From: Ignavibacteriaceae bacterium
Lineage (GTDB): Bacteria; Bacteroidota; Ignavibacteria; Ignavibacteriales; Ignavibacteriaceae
Reading direction: 5' to 3'
DNA: 64,000 nt
Assembly: GCA_008933765.1 (NCBI GenBank)
Contig: WBUK01000013.1
Location: 50,343 to 114,342, forward strand
Position numbers and translations under genes: made by a program
Part shown: positions 52,134 to 60,434 of the stretch, one piece after another
How the letters are laid out: every line of letters starts with the position of its first letter
Position numbering within the stretch: the stretch's first letter is position 1
The notes under the pieces: model-generated
The model's database searches: none
The model's input: only the letters and a program-made list of their open reading frames with translations
What the model was told of the DNA's origin: nothing

Positions 52134-53501
52134 ATGGAAAAATCAATATCAAGAATTATGGCAGAATTTGCGGTGGGCTTAAAATATGAAGACCTGCCAA
52201 AAGAAGTTATTCACGAAGTTAAAAGGTACCTCTACGATTCTATCGGTTGCGCTTACGGTGCAATGGGTACTAAAGATGTTACAATCATGCGTGAACTTTA
52301 TGAAGAAATGGGCGGCGCTCCGGAATCAACACTTATTGGCTTCGGCAGCAAACTTCCAGCTGTAAGCACGACTTTGGTGAACTCACTTATGATCCGCTCT
52401 TTGGATTTTAACGATATTTACTGGAAAGAAGACCCCTCGCACCCATCGGATATAATACCTGCGGCGCTTTCAGTTGCTGAAAAAGTTGGGGCATCTATGA
52501 AAGATGTTATTGTGGCGATAGTTCTTGCCTACGAATTTGAGCAGAGGCTTTGCGAGTTTGCAGTGCCCGGCGTTCGTGAAAGAAAATGGCACCATGCAAC
52601 ACTTACACAATTTGTTTCACCGATTGTTGCGGGCAAAATTTTGGGCTTAACCGTCGATCAAATGGTTAACGCAATCGGAATTAACGGCTGCCACAACCAC
52701 ACAATCGGGTGCCCAACTGCCGGCAAGCTAACTATGATGAAAAACACGGTTGATCCAATGGCTGTGCAGTCGGGGGTTGTTGCCGCTCTCATGGCACAAA
52801 AGGGTTATTCGGGCACAGAAGCCGTTTTTGAAGGAAAAGAAGGCTTCATGCAGTGCTTCGGTGAAGGCTGGGCGATGGAAAAACTGATCGGCGACCTCGG
52901 TAAAAAATATAAAATTCTTGAGTGCTCGATGAAGGCATTCCCAACCGAGGCGCTTACCCATACCCACATAACTGCCGTGCTTAATGTTATGACCAAAAAT
53001 AATTTGGACTACAGCGATATAAATGAAGTGGTAATAACCACAATCGCAAGGGCTTGCGATATTCTTTTCGATCCGCACAAATATCGTCCGGAATCGCGTG
53101 AAACCGCCGACCACTCCCTGCCCTACTGTATTGCTGCGGCGATTGTCGATAAAAAGATCACCACCAATTCTTTTTCTGATGAAAAAATGAAAGACCCGAG
53201 AATTTGGGAAGTAATCGACAAAATAAAAGGCGAAGCTTCCGTGGAATTTGAAAAAATGTTCCCCGCTAAGCAGCCTTCGAAAGCCGTTATCAGAACGAAA
53301 GACGGGTGCGAGTTCTCTGAATATCTTGAGTACCCGAAAGGCGACCCAAGAGAACCGATGACTCAGGAAGACCTTGATAACAAGTTTGAAGCCCTGAGCA
53401 CCGGCAAACTTGACGCAGCGAAAATAGCCGCCGTGAAAGAGGTTATTTTTAACTGCGATAACCTTTCTGCCCGTGATTTTATGGAGAAACTGACGGTTTA
53501 A
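52134..53501 (+). CDS. MmgE/PrpD family protein (2-methylcitrate or citrate dehydratase-like)
   Basis: 455 residues. The MmgE/PrpD signature parts are visible: VKRYLYDSIGCAYGAMGTKD, NSLMIRSLDFNDIYWKEDPS, HPSDIIPAALSVAEKVGASM, FEQRLCEFAVPGVRERKWHH, NGCHNHTIGCPTAGKLTMMK and ECSMKAFPTEALTHTHITAV. Family members dehydrate 2-methylcitrate, citrate or related tricarboxylates without an Fe-S cluster. No methylcitrate synthase or methylisocitrate lyase is nearby, so a role in citrate/cis-aconitate conversion with the adjacent aconitase and citrate lyase is more likely than the methylcitrate cycle. The exact substrate is unknown. A 250-nt gap with loose repeats separates it from citDE. Confidence 0.85.
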   Translation: MEKSISRIMAEFAVGLKYEDLPKEVIHEVKRYLYDSIGCAYGAMGTKDVTIMRELYEEMGGAPESTLIGFGSKLPAVSTTLVNSLMIRSLDFNDIYWKEDPSHPSDIIPAALSVAEKVGASMKDVIVAIVLAYEFEQRLCEFAVPGVRERKWHHATLTQFVSPIVAGKILGLTVDQMVNAIGINGCHNHTIGCPTAGKLTMMKNTVDPMAVQSGVVAALMAQKGYSGTEAVFEGKEGFMQCFGEGWAMEKLIGDLGKKYKILECSMKAFPTEALTHTHITAVLNVMTKNNLDYSDINEVVITTIARACDILFDPHKYRPESRETADHSLPYCIAAAIVDKKITTNSFSDEKMKDPRIWEVIDKIKGEASVEFEKMFPAKQPSKAVIRTKDGCEFSEYLEYPKGDPREPMTQEDLDNKFEALSTGKLDAAKIAAVKEVIFNCDNLSARDFMEKLTV

Positions 53502-53751
53502 TTAACGGGCTTATCGGAGAAGTGATTTAAGGAATTGGCGGTTAACCCACTTGTCGGTTGCAATGTCTCATTCTACCGGTACTTACAACGGTGACGGCTG
53601 TTAGAACGGTTACCACTATGAGCACGGTGAAAACCGTCGGGTTAGTCAGTCCACTCAAACCGATTGAACCGATTTGTGGTGTAAGCTTGTGCGGGCTAAA
53701 AGACGCCTTTTTAACTGAATCACTGAATTGAAAAGCCAAAAGGATTCTATT

Positions 53752-55086
53752 ATGAACGACGATAAAATTATTACAAGCGGAACCCCCTCTGCCTCCGCGG
53801 GCAAGAGGGGCACCGCCGTCCGATCCGATTGTTGGATTGAGATTACGCTCGGAAATGGTGCCACTGCCGGCAGCAACAGTAACACGGGAAACACGGCTAA
53901 TAGCAGTGGCAACGCAGAGAGCCCCGATCGCCACAACAGTGCCGGCAACAACGACATTTCCGTAAAATCAAAAGTTGGTGCGCTTTACGGCGGAGCTATT
54001 AAAGCGCAACTTTCCAAACTTGCTGATTTCTTCGGAATAAAAGGCGCTACTATCAGTATTGAAGATGCAGGCGCACTCCCATTTGTTATTGCGGCACGGT
54101 TTGAGGCAGCAGTTAAAAGACTAAACCCTGCTGAAACAAGGGAATATCTTCCCCTCTTTGGTGAGTTTGATTTTCCCGATACTGCAAAAGATCGCCTGCG
54201 TCGCAGCAGACTTTACCTTCCCGGGAATGAACCTAAATTTTTTGTGAACGCAGGTTTGCACGAACCTGATGGGTTAATACTTGATCTTGAAGACAGTGTC
54301 GCACCCGCAGAAAAAGATACCGCCCGCTTCCTGGTGAGAAACGCACTTAGATGCGTGAATTTTTACGGTGCTGAACGAATGGTGCGGATTAATCAGCTGC
54401 CAATGGGGTTAGAAGACCTGAAATTCGTTATCCCTCATAAAGTTAACCTGATTTTAATTCCAAAAGTTGAAGAAGCAAACGCCGTAATTGAAGTTGGGAA
54501 TGAAATTCAACGGCTGAAGGAAAAGCACGGAATCAACCGCGATATCCGGCTTATGCCGATTATAGAAAGCGCAAAAGGGGCTATTAACGCATATAAAATT
54601 GCCGCTGCTGCGCCCTCGGTTTGTTCGCTTGCGATCGGTTTGGAAGATTACACCGCCGATATCGGCACGGAAAGAACGCTCGAAGGAACGGAAAGCTTCT
54701 GGGCGAGAATGCAGGTTGTGAATGCCGCCAAAGCTGCCGGTGTGCAGGCAATTGACTCTGTTTTCTCCGATGTGGCAGATATGGAGGGCTTGGTGAAGTC
54801 AACTCTTGAATCGAAATCCTACGGATTCGAAGGCAAGGGCTGCATCCACCCCCGGCAAATTCAACCGATTCATGCTGCTTTCGCCCCCACTTCCACTGAA
54901 ATTGAAAAAGCGAAAAAAATATTCGTCGCCTTTCAGGAGGCTCTCGCAAAGGGGCTGGCTGCCGTCTCGATTGGCAGCAAAATGATCGACCCGCCCGTGG
55001 TAAAAAGAGCCGAAAAGGTGATTGAACTCGCACTGCTTAACGGCTTGATCGAAAAAGATTGGATGGTGAACTATGGAAATGATTAG
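53752..55086 (+). CDS. citDE: Fused citrate lyase acyl carrier and beta subunits (CitD-CitE)
   Basis: A 444-residue fusion. Residues 1-125 are the CitD carrier: AGKRGTAVRSDCWIEITLG, whose Ser25 is the likely attachment site of the phosphoribosyl-dephospho-CoA group, then VKSKVGALYGGAIKAQLSKL and IEDAGALPFVIAARFEAAVK. Residues about 35-69 are an Asn/Ser/Gly/Thr-rich insertion absent from normal CitD. From about 150 comes CitE, the citryl-ACP lyase: RRSRLYLPGNEPKFFVNAGL, GLILDLEDSVAPAEKDTARF, RMVRINQLPMGLED, LMPIIESAKGAINAYKIA, LAIGLEDYTADIG and GKGCIHPRQIQPIHAAFAP. It splits citryl-ACP to oxaloacetate and acetyl-ACP. ATG at 53752 follows aaaagga. It overlaps citF by 14 nt. Confidence 0.9.
   Translation: MNDDKIITSGTPSASAGKRGTAVRSDCWIEITLGNGATAGSNSNTGNTANSSGNAESPDRHNSAGNNDISVKSKVGALYGGAIKAQLSKLADFFGIKGATISIEDAGALPFVIAARFEAAVKRLNPAETREYLPLFGEFDFPDTAKDRLRRSRLYLPGNEPKFFVNAGLHEPDGLILDLEDSVAPAEKDTARFLVRNALRCVNFYGAERMVRINQLPMGLEDLKFVIPHKVNLILIPKVEEANAVIEVGNEIQRLKEKHGINRDIRLMPIIESAKGAINAYKIAAAAPSVCSLAIGLEDYTADIGTERTLEGTESFWARMQVVNAAKAAGVQAIDSVFSDVADMEGLVKSTLESKSYGFEGKGCIHPRQIQPIHAAFAPTSTEIEKAKKIFVAFQEALAKGLAAVSIGSKMIDPPVVKRAEKVIELALLNGLIEKDWMVNYGND
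53854..53958 (+). repeat. In-frame low-complexity insertion in the CitD domain
   Basis: About 35 codons of Asn, Ser, Gly, Thr and Ala (NGATAGSNSNTGNTANSSGN and on) separate two conserved strands of the carrier domain. The DNA is rich in aac/agc/ggc codons and shows loose short-period repetition. Confidence 0.75.
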
Positions 55087-56629
55087 AAATGCCGCCGGCA
55101 GATTGGTGCCGGTTGAAGTTAACGGACAAAAGAGAATCCCCTACAAAGGCGTAGGAAAGCATAAACCAACGGGCGTGAAAGCAAAACCGCCTGTTCGTTC
55201 ATGTGCCGATTACCCCGCTGACGGCGATAAAAGGCAGCCAAATCTGCGTGCTGCGCTTGAAAAAGCCGGGTTGAGGGACGGAATGACCGTATCAACACAT
55301 CATCACCTACGAAACGGCGATGTGGTTACCAACCTGTTGTTCGATACTATTAAGGAAATGGGCGTTAAAAACATCAGGTGGTTCCCCAGTGCTTCGTTCC
55401 CCTGCCACGAGCACCTGATTCCATATCTTGAAGATGGTACAATCAGCCACATCGAAGGGAGCATGAACGGGCCCCTCGGCAGGTTCACTTCCTACGGTAA
55501 AATGAATGGCGTAGGTGTGCTGCGCTCCCATGGCGGAAGATACCAGGCTGTTCAGGATGGTGAAGTGCACATCGATATTGCAGTGATTGCTTCGCCAACT
55601 GCCGACCCTTTCGGTAATGCAAACGGCGTAACCGGTAAAGCCGCATGCGGTCTGCTTGGGTTTGCGCTGGCAGATTCCGAATATGCCGACAGAACAATTG
55701 TGGTCACCGATAACCTTGTCCCTTTCCCATGTGTGCCTTGGCAGATTCAGGGTAATAATGTCGATTTTGTTGTGGAAGTTGACTCACTTGGGGACTCTTC
55801 TAAGATTGTTTCCGGCACAACTGAAATAACTAAATCACCCGACAGGCTGCTGATTGCAGAATATGTGGCAAAGTTTATTGAACTTTCCGGCATTATGAAA
55901 GATGGCTTTTCCTTTCAGGCGGGTGCCGGCGGTACCGCTTTGGCGTTCGCCATGTTCCTGAAAGAACGAATGAAAGAAACCGGCATTAAAGCAAGATTTA
56001 TCCGTGGCGGAAGCACGAAATATTTAGTGCAAATGTTGGAAGAAGGTTTAACCGACTATATTTTAGACGGACAAACTTTTGATCTGGAAGGTGTTCGTTC
56101 CATGCGCGAAAACCCCGGGCATGTCAACACTTCACCTTTCACAAGTTATAACTACCACGGGAAAGGAAATTTTGCTTCTATTGTGGATGCGGTGGTTCTG
56201 GGTGCGACTGAGGTTGATGTGAACTTTAACGCAAATGTGGTTTCACACTCCGATGGGTTGCTTTTGCACGGCATCGGCGGGTGGCAGAACTGCCTTTTTG
56301 CTAAATGCTCAATTTTGGCGATTCCTTCGTTTAGGGATCGGATTCCCGTTATTCTGGATGAAGTAACAACCATCTGCGCACCGGGCGAAATGGTGGATGT
56401 TATCGTTACTGAACGAGGGATTGCGATAAACCCGAAGCGCACCGACCTTCTCGAAGCCGTTGAAGGCAAAGGTTTACCCATCAGGAAAATAGAAGAGATA
56501 CGGGACGAGGTTTACGCAATTGTCGGAGGCCCACCCCAAAAACCCGTTTTAGACCGCAACGAAGTGGTGGCAATCGTCAACTGGGTTGACGGCACCGTGC
56601 TGGATTCTGTCTTTAAGGTGGTGCAGTAG
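55073..56629 (+). CDS. citF: Citrate lyase alpha subunit (citrate:acetyl-ACP transferase)
   Basis: A 518-residue CoA-transferase-fold protein. MEMIRNAAGRLVPVEVNGQK, GMTVSTHHHLRNGDVVTNLL (the family's HHHLRNGD), GSMNGPLGRFTSYGKMNGVG, LRSHGGRYQAVQDGEVHIDI, FQAGAGGTALAFAMFLKERM and SHSDGLLLHGIGGWQNC are typical of CitF. It swaps acetyl for citrate on the carrier. It starts inside the end of citDE, showing tight coupling. The accessory genes citC, citX and citG needed for carrier maturation are not in the window. Direction in vivo (citrate breakdown or, in principle, synthesis) cannot be read here. A near-copy of its 3' end lies about 65 bp downstream. Confidence 0.95.
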   Translation: MEMIRNAAGRLVPVEVNGQKRIPYKGVGKHKPTGVKAKPPVRSCADYPADGDKRQPNLRAALEKAGLRDGMTVSTHHHLRNGDVVTNLLFDTIKEMGVKNIRWFPSASFPCHEHLIPYLEDGTISHIEGSMNGPLGRFTSYGKMNGVGVLRSHGGRYQAVQDGEVHIDIAVIASPTADPFGNANGVTGKAACGLLGFALADSEYADRTIVVTDNLVPFPCVPWQIQGNNVDFVVEVDSLGDSSKIVSGTTEITKSPDRLLIAEYVAKFIELSGIMKDGFSFQAGAGGTALAFAMFLKERMKETGIKARFIRGGSTKYLVQMLEEGLTDYILDGQTFDLEGVRSMRENPGHVNTSPFTSYNYHGKGNFASIVDAVVLGATEVDVNFNANVVSHSDGLLLHGIGGWQNCLFAKCSILAIPSFRDRIPVILDEVTTICAPGEMVDVIVTERGIAINPKRTDLLEAVEGKGLPIRKIEEIRDEVYAIVGGPPQKPVLDRNEVVAIVNWVDGTVLDSVFKVVQ

Positions 56630-56708
56630 TTAAGTGAACTTTGTACCATAATAGCACTTCTAAGCAGTTGCCTTTACACTGCCGAGAGTAAGTAGTAGCG
56701 TACTTTGT
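56624..56708 (+). repeat. Imperfect duplication of the citF 3' end, period about 65 bp
   Basis: agtag...actttgt occurs at 56625-56644 across the citF stop and again, more diverged, at 56691-56708 (64-66 bp on). Confidence 0.5.
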
Positions 56709-56714
56709 GCTCAA

Positions 56715-56756
56715 AAATTAAAAAAGCCCTTGCAGAAAATTGCAAGGGCTTTTTTT
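56715..56756. terminator. Bidirectional terminator, inverted twin of 60722-60763
   Basis: agcccttgca (56725-56734) pairs perfectly with tgcaagggct (56741-56750) around the loop gaaaat, flanked by A and T runs. It sits between convergent citF and the minus-strand kinase gene and can serve both. All 42 bases are repeated exactly, in inverted orientation, at 60722-60763. Confidence 0.95.
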
Positions 56757-56823
56757 GTCAGGTAAACAATGGTTGAAAATATTGTCAAAAAATAGCGTAA
56801 GAATAAAACAGTATTAACTTTTT

Positions 56824-59800
56824 TTAATACTGCCCGTTCATACCATTCTCATTATTCAAGATAAATCTATTGCGCGGCAGAATTACCGTGAAGGTAGTTC
56901 CTTTATCAGTTTTGCTTGTGAAGTCAATTGTGCCGCCAAGTTTTTCGACGAACCGTCGTGTCAGCGGCAACCCAAGCCCTAAACCTTCAAAACTGCGTGA
57001 AAAGCCCTCACTAACTTGACGAAACTCTTCCCAAATAACATCTTTCTCTTCATCAGTAATACCGATACCCGTATCTTTTACCTTAATAGTCAGTTCATCT
57101 TCGTCAGACGATACCTTAACCGTTACTCCGCCCTCTTTTGTAAATTTAACGGCATTATTAATTAAACTGCTTAAAATTTCGATAAGAATACTGATGTCAG
57201 TAACTAATGGAGGTATTTTCCCAATAAATTCCGACTTCAGATAAAGTTTTTTATTTTCAGCTTCCACTTTAAATTCTATTATGAGTTCTTTTACTAATTT
57301 TTTTATATCGACGATTTCAGTTTCTAACTCAACTTTGTCCGCTTCAATTCGTGAAAGATTCAGAATTAAATCGAGTGTTTTCAGCAATCTTTTCCCGGAT
57401 TTTTGCACCCTTTCAGACATCTCTTTAGTTGTTTGTTCGGCAGTTTCCTCCGAAATAATTTCCGCAAAACCGAGTATGCCGTTAATCGGTGTTCTCAGTT
57501 CATGGCTCATATTAGCCAAAAAGTTGGTTTTCAGCCTGTTCATCTCTTCAGCTTTTTCCTTGGCTAAAACCAACTCCTGAATCATTTTCTTTTTCTCGGA
57601 TATATCTTCTTTCATTGTGAAATAATTGATTATCTCACCCTTATTGTTTCGAAGTGGGAATGAAACAACTCTTTCCCAATATTTTTCTCCGTTCTTGCGT
57701 CGTTTTAGTATCTCACCTGTCCATACTTTACCTGCTCGTAGGGCATCGCCCATCTCATCGTAAACCGGTAAAGCACTCTCATCACCTTTCAAATCCAACG
57801 CACTTTTATTTCGCACATCTTGTAAAGTATAGCCGGTAACTTCAGTAAAATATGGGTTCACATACTCAATTCTTCCCTCCAGGTCAGTAATTTGCATCAT
57901 CACCGCCGATTGTTCAATTGCCTGTGAGAACTTTAGAATCTCCTCTTCTGCTTTTTTCTTTTCCAAGTAAAGACTGAGTTCGTTTGCAACAATTTCCAAT
58001 GTATTTATACTTGACTCATCGTAGGCATTCGGTGTTGTGTAACTCTGAATCACGATAACACCTTTCATTTTGCCTTCAATCGAAAGAGGAACACCTAACC
58101 ACGATTCCGGTAACGCCCCCATCAACTCTATCTCTCCGGTGGCACGCAAGTCATTTATATCACTTTTTCTAAGGTAAACAGGGCGTCTTTTCTTAATTAC
58201 ATAACCCGACATTGTTTTTTCAGAGGGCCAGGAAGCAAATTTATCTTTTTCATCAACATGAAGTAACGGGTAGAAAAGTGTGGTGGTTTCGTCATATTCA
58301 GCTACAAAAAAGTTATCCGCACCTGTTGCTTTTTTTACTTCATCATGAATGAGAGATAACAATTCTTCCGTGGTTGATGAGGTTACCACAGCCTTTGCAA
58401 TTTTATACCGCATTTGATCTGAGCGTTTTCTTCGGTTTTCTGCAGTTACATCCATAACTAAGGCAAGCATCAGATCCTCACCCTCCTGCTGATATGTCTC
58501 AAGATGAATCTCAGCATCGTATGTTGAGCCATCTTTGCGTTGGTGGATCGTGGTAAATACTAAGGTTTCTTCTTCCCGTTTTAGCAACGGTAAAATTAAG
58601 TCAATAAAGGTCTCTCTCGTAAATTCAGGTTTAATATCGGGCACAGTTTTTTCTAACATTTCTTCTGAAGTGTAGCCTAAGTTTTTTAGAGCACCGTCGT
58701 TAACAAATAGAAATCGGAAGTTCTTGCTCCCAAAAACATAAATTTCCTGAAAGCTTTTTCTTAGAATGCCCCAAAGGTTTTGTTCTTTCTCTTCAAGTTT
58801 CTTTTCTTCTGTTATATCTCTGCACACCGAGCGGGAATATTTTATGTTTCCTTCTTCATCCCGAATCGCGCTTGCATTTAAGAGAACATTAATGGTTGAA
58901 CCGTCTTTATTCAAAATTTGAAGTTCAGAGTTTACAATTTTGCCTGTCTTTCGGAAGTTCGCTACATTTTTTCGAGATATATCGTGGGAGTTAGGGTGAA
59001 GCAACTCTGTCAACTTCATACCAATCAACTCCTCTTTGGTGTACCCGGTAACCTTACAGATTGTGTTGTTACAATTTACGATATTTAAAGTTTCAACATC
59101 TATAGAATAATAAAGGTCAGGTGAGTTTTCGTAAAAATCTTCATATTTAGCCTGGCTGTCAATTAAAAGCCTTCCTGCAAAGGCATCTTTTTCAGTTTTT
59201 TTAATTACACATAATGCACCGGCAATATTGCTCGAAATTCTACTAAGCATTTCAATCTCTTCATTATAGAAATGCCCGGCTTCAACATTGCATACACTAA
59301 AAGTGCCATAGATTACACTGTTTTCAGTGAATGGAAAAACTGCAAATGATTTCGGTTTTTCACCTTTTATATTCATTTTGCAGCCACATTCTGATTCCGA
59401 TTTCTTCACATCGTTAATTATTACCGGCTTGCCCGTTTTGTAAGCCGTGTCTTCGTGGCATTTGAAAATGTTTCCTTCTTCTGATGAGTCCATCTCGCCA
59501 TATACTATGTGAGTTAACCGTTCACCGGCTTCTCCGTCAAATGAAAAACATGCTGCCTTATATCCCCCCACCTCAACAGCTATTTTACAAACACTATTTA
59601 AAAGTTCTTCTCTCTTATTATGTGTAAAGATTGCATCCGTAACCTCTGCCTGGAATTTTAACAAACGATAGATGTGGTGGTATTTGTTTGGTTTGTTTGT
59701 TGGAGTGTTTGGTTTGTCTGGTTCGTTTGTTGGAGTGTTTGATTGGTTTGGAGTTACCCCATGTTGAAGAACGGGTGATCCGATTGGAACAGTAGTTTTC

Positions 59801-59847
59801 TTTGATGTCTTTATTGGAGAAGAATTATCAGTAAAATTTTTTTTCAT
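56824..59847 (-). CDS. Cytosolic multi-sensor histidine kinase (GAF-PAS-PAS-GAF-PAS)
   Basis: A 1007-residue kinase with no TM segment. About residues 25-60 are a Thr/Pro/Asn repeat linker (TPNQSNTPTNEPDKPNTPTN). Then come GAF 1 (about 62-215, containing SECGCKMN), PAS 1 (about 235-350, YENSPDLYYSIDVETLNIVN), PAS 2 (about 360-475), GAF 2 (about 480-630) and PAS 3 (about 640-760, FSQAIEQSAVMMQITDLEGR). HisKA has FLANMSHELRTPINGILGF (phospho-His about 787). HATPase_c has LINNAVKFTKEG, DTGIGITDEEK and GLGLGLPLTRRFVE. There is no receiver domain and no adjacent regulator. Cys residues in GAF 1 might sense redox state, which is speculation. Confidence 0.92.
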   Translation of the reverse strand: MKKNFTDNSSPIKTSKKTTVPIGSPVLQHGVTPNQSNTPTNEPDKPNTPTNKPNKYHHIYRLLKFQAEVTDAIFTHNKREELLNSVCKIAVEVGGYKAACFSFDGEAGERLTHIVYGEMDSSEEGNIFKCHEDTAYKTGKPVIINDVKKSESECGCKMNIKGEKPKSFAVFPFTENSVIYGTFSVCNVEAGHFYNEEIEMLSRISSNIAGALCVIKKTEKDAFAGRLLIDSQAKYEDFYENSPDLYYSIDVETLNIVNCNNTICKVTGYTKEELIGMKLTELLHPNSHDISRKNVANFRKTGKIVNSELQILNKDGSTINVLLNASAIRDEEGNIKYSRSVCRDITEEKKLEEKEQNLWGILRKSFQEIYVFGSKNFRFLFVNDGALKNLGYTSEEMLEKTVPDIKPEFTRETFIDLILPLLKREEETLVFTTIHQRKDGSTYDAEIHLETYQQEGEDLMLALVMDVTAENRRKRSDQMRYKIAKAVVTSSTTEELLSLIHDEVKKATGADNFFVAEYDETTTLFYPLLHVDEKDKFASWPSEKTMSGYVIKKRRPVYLRKSDINDLRATGEIELMGALPESWLGVPLSIEGKMKGVIVIQSYTTPNAYDESSINTLEIVANELSLYLEKKKAEEEILKFSQAIEQSAVMMQITDLEGRIEYVNPYFTEVTGYTLQDVRNKSALDLKGDESALPVYDEMGDALRAGKVWTGEILKRRKNGEKYWERVVSFPLRNNKGEIINYFTMKEDISEKKKMIQELVLAKEKAEEMNRLKTNFLANMSHELRTPINGILGFAEIISEETAEQTTKEMSERVQKSGKRLLKTLDLILNLSRIEADKVELETEIVDIKKLVKELIIEFKVEAENKKLYLKSEFIGKIPPLVTDISILIEILSSLINNAVKFTKEGGVTVKVSSDEDELTIKVKDTGIGITDEEKDVIWEEFRQVSEGFSRSFEGLGLGLPLTRRFVEKLGGTIDFTSKTDKGTTFTVILPRNRFILNNENGMNGQY

Positions 59848-60160
59848 ACGGATTTCATACTAAATTATCAATTTGCTGATCCGATCAGCCTAAAATTTCC
59901 CGCTTATGAATTATAATTTACAAACCTATGTCATATTAAAGTGTAATAAAATGCCCGAAAATTTTGTAGCATTTTTAACTGTCGAATCTTTGCCGGTGTT
60001 GAATAACAACAAACAGAAATCTTTAACAACAATAATAATAAATTTTTGCTAATATTTGCATAGAATTGTAGTATTTCTTAACTTTCCAACTCTAATTTTT
60101 ATATTTTTGTAAGAATAATGTTCCCAACACTCTGAATTATATTTAATTTTCCATTTTAAT
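59848..60160. other. AT-rich intergenic stretch upstream of the kinase and tRNA
   Basis: 313 nt between the kinase start and the first tRNA-like copy. It is AT-rich with aat/aac triplet runs near 60004-60050. It must hold the kinase promoter and perhaps that of the tRNA. I see no gene. Confidence 0.5.
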
Positions 60161-60233
60161 GGGATCGTAGATCAATTGGTTAGATCGCCCCGACTCGTCG
60201 GGAAAGTTGCGAATCATTGAGAAGTTTTTTATT
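60161..60233 (+). pseudogene. Degenerate tRNA-Asp copy 1
   Basis: Begins gggatcgtagatcaattgg like the true tRNA-Asp 146 bp on, but the anticodon arm is replaced by cccgactcgtcggg (loop of four) and the T arm and acceptor 3' half are lost (gcgaatcattgagaagtttt). It cannot fold as a tRNA. The unit is 73 bp long. Confidence 0.8.
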
Positions 60234-60306
60234 GGGATCGTAGTTCAATTGGTTAGAGCATCCCGACTCGTCGGGAAAGTTGCGAATCATTGAGAAGTTT
60301 TTTATT
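60234..60306 (+). pseudogene. Degenerate tRNA-Asp copy 2
   Basis: Same structure as copy 1 and closer to the real gene at its 5' end (gggatcgtagttcaattgg and ttagagca are exact). It has the same altered anticodon arm and T-rich 3' end. The period to the true tRNA is again 73 bp. Confidence 0.82.
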
Positions 60307-60383
60307 GGGATCGTAGTTCAATTGGTTAGAGCACCTGCCTGTCACGCAGGAAGTTGCGAGTTCGAGTCTCGTCGGTCCCGCCA
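60307..60383 (+). tRNA. tRNA-Asp (GTC)
   Basis: Acceptor GGGATCG pairs with CGGTCCC (one G-U), and the D arm is tagttcaattggttagagca. The anticodon arm is cctgc-ctgtcac-gcagg with anticodon GTC. The T arm has gttcgagtc, and CCA is encoded at 60381-60383. All standard invariant positions look normal. A terminator follows directly. Two broken copies of its 5' half precede it. Confidence 0.97.
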
Positions 60384-60410
60384 AAGCCCTTTTATCGCAA
60401 AAGGGCTTTT
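60384..60410 (+). terminator. Terminator directly after tRNA-Asp
   Basis: aagccctttt (60384-60393) pairs with aaaagggctt (60399-60408) around atcgc, followed by T residues. Confidence 0.85.
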
Positions 60411-60434
60411 GTCATTTTAAACACTTTGCAAGAA

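Noticed and set aside
52134..53501. Methylcitrate cycle for propionate oxidation
   Set aside because: No prpB or prpC is nearby, and propionate/succinate metabolism here appears to use methylmalonyl-CoA.
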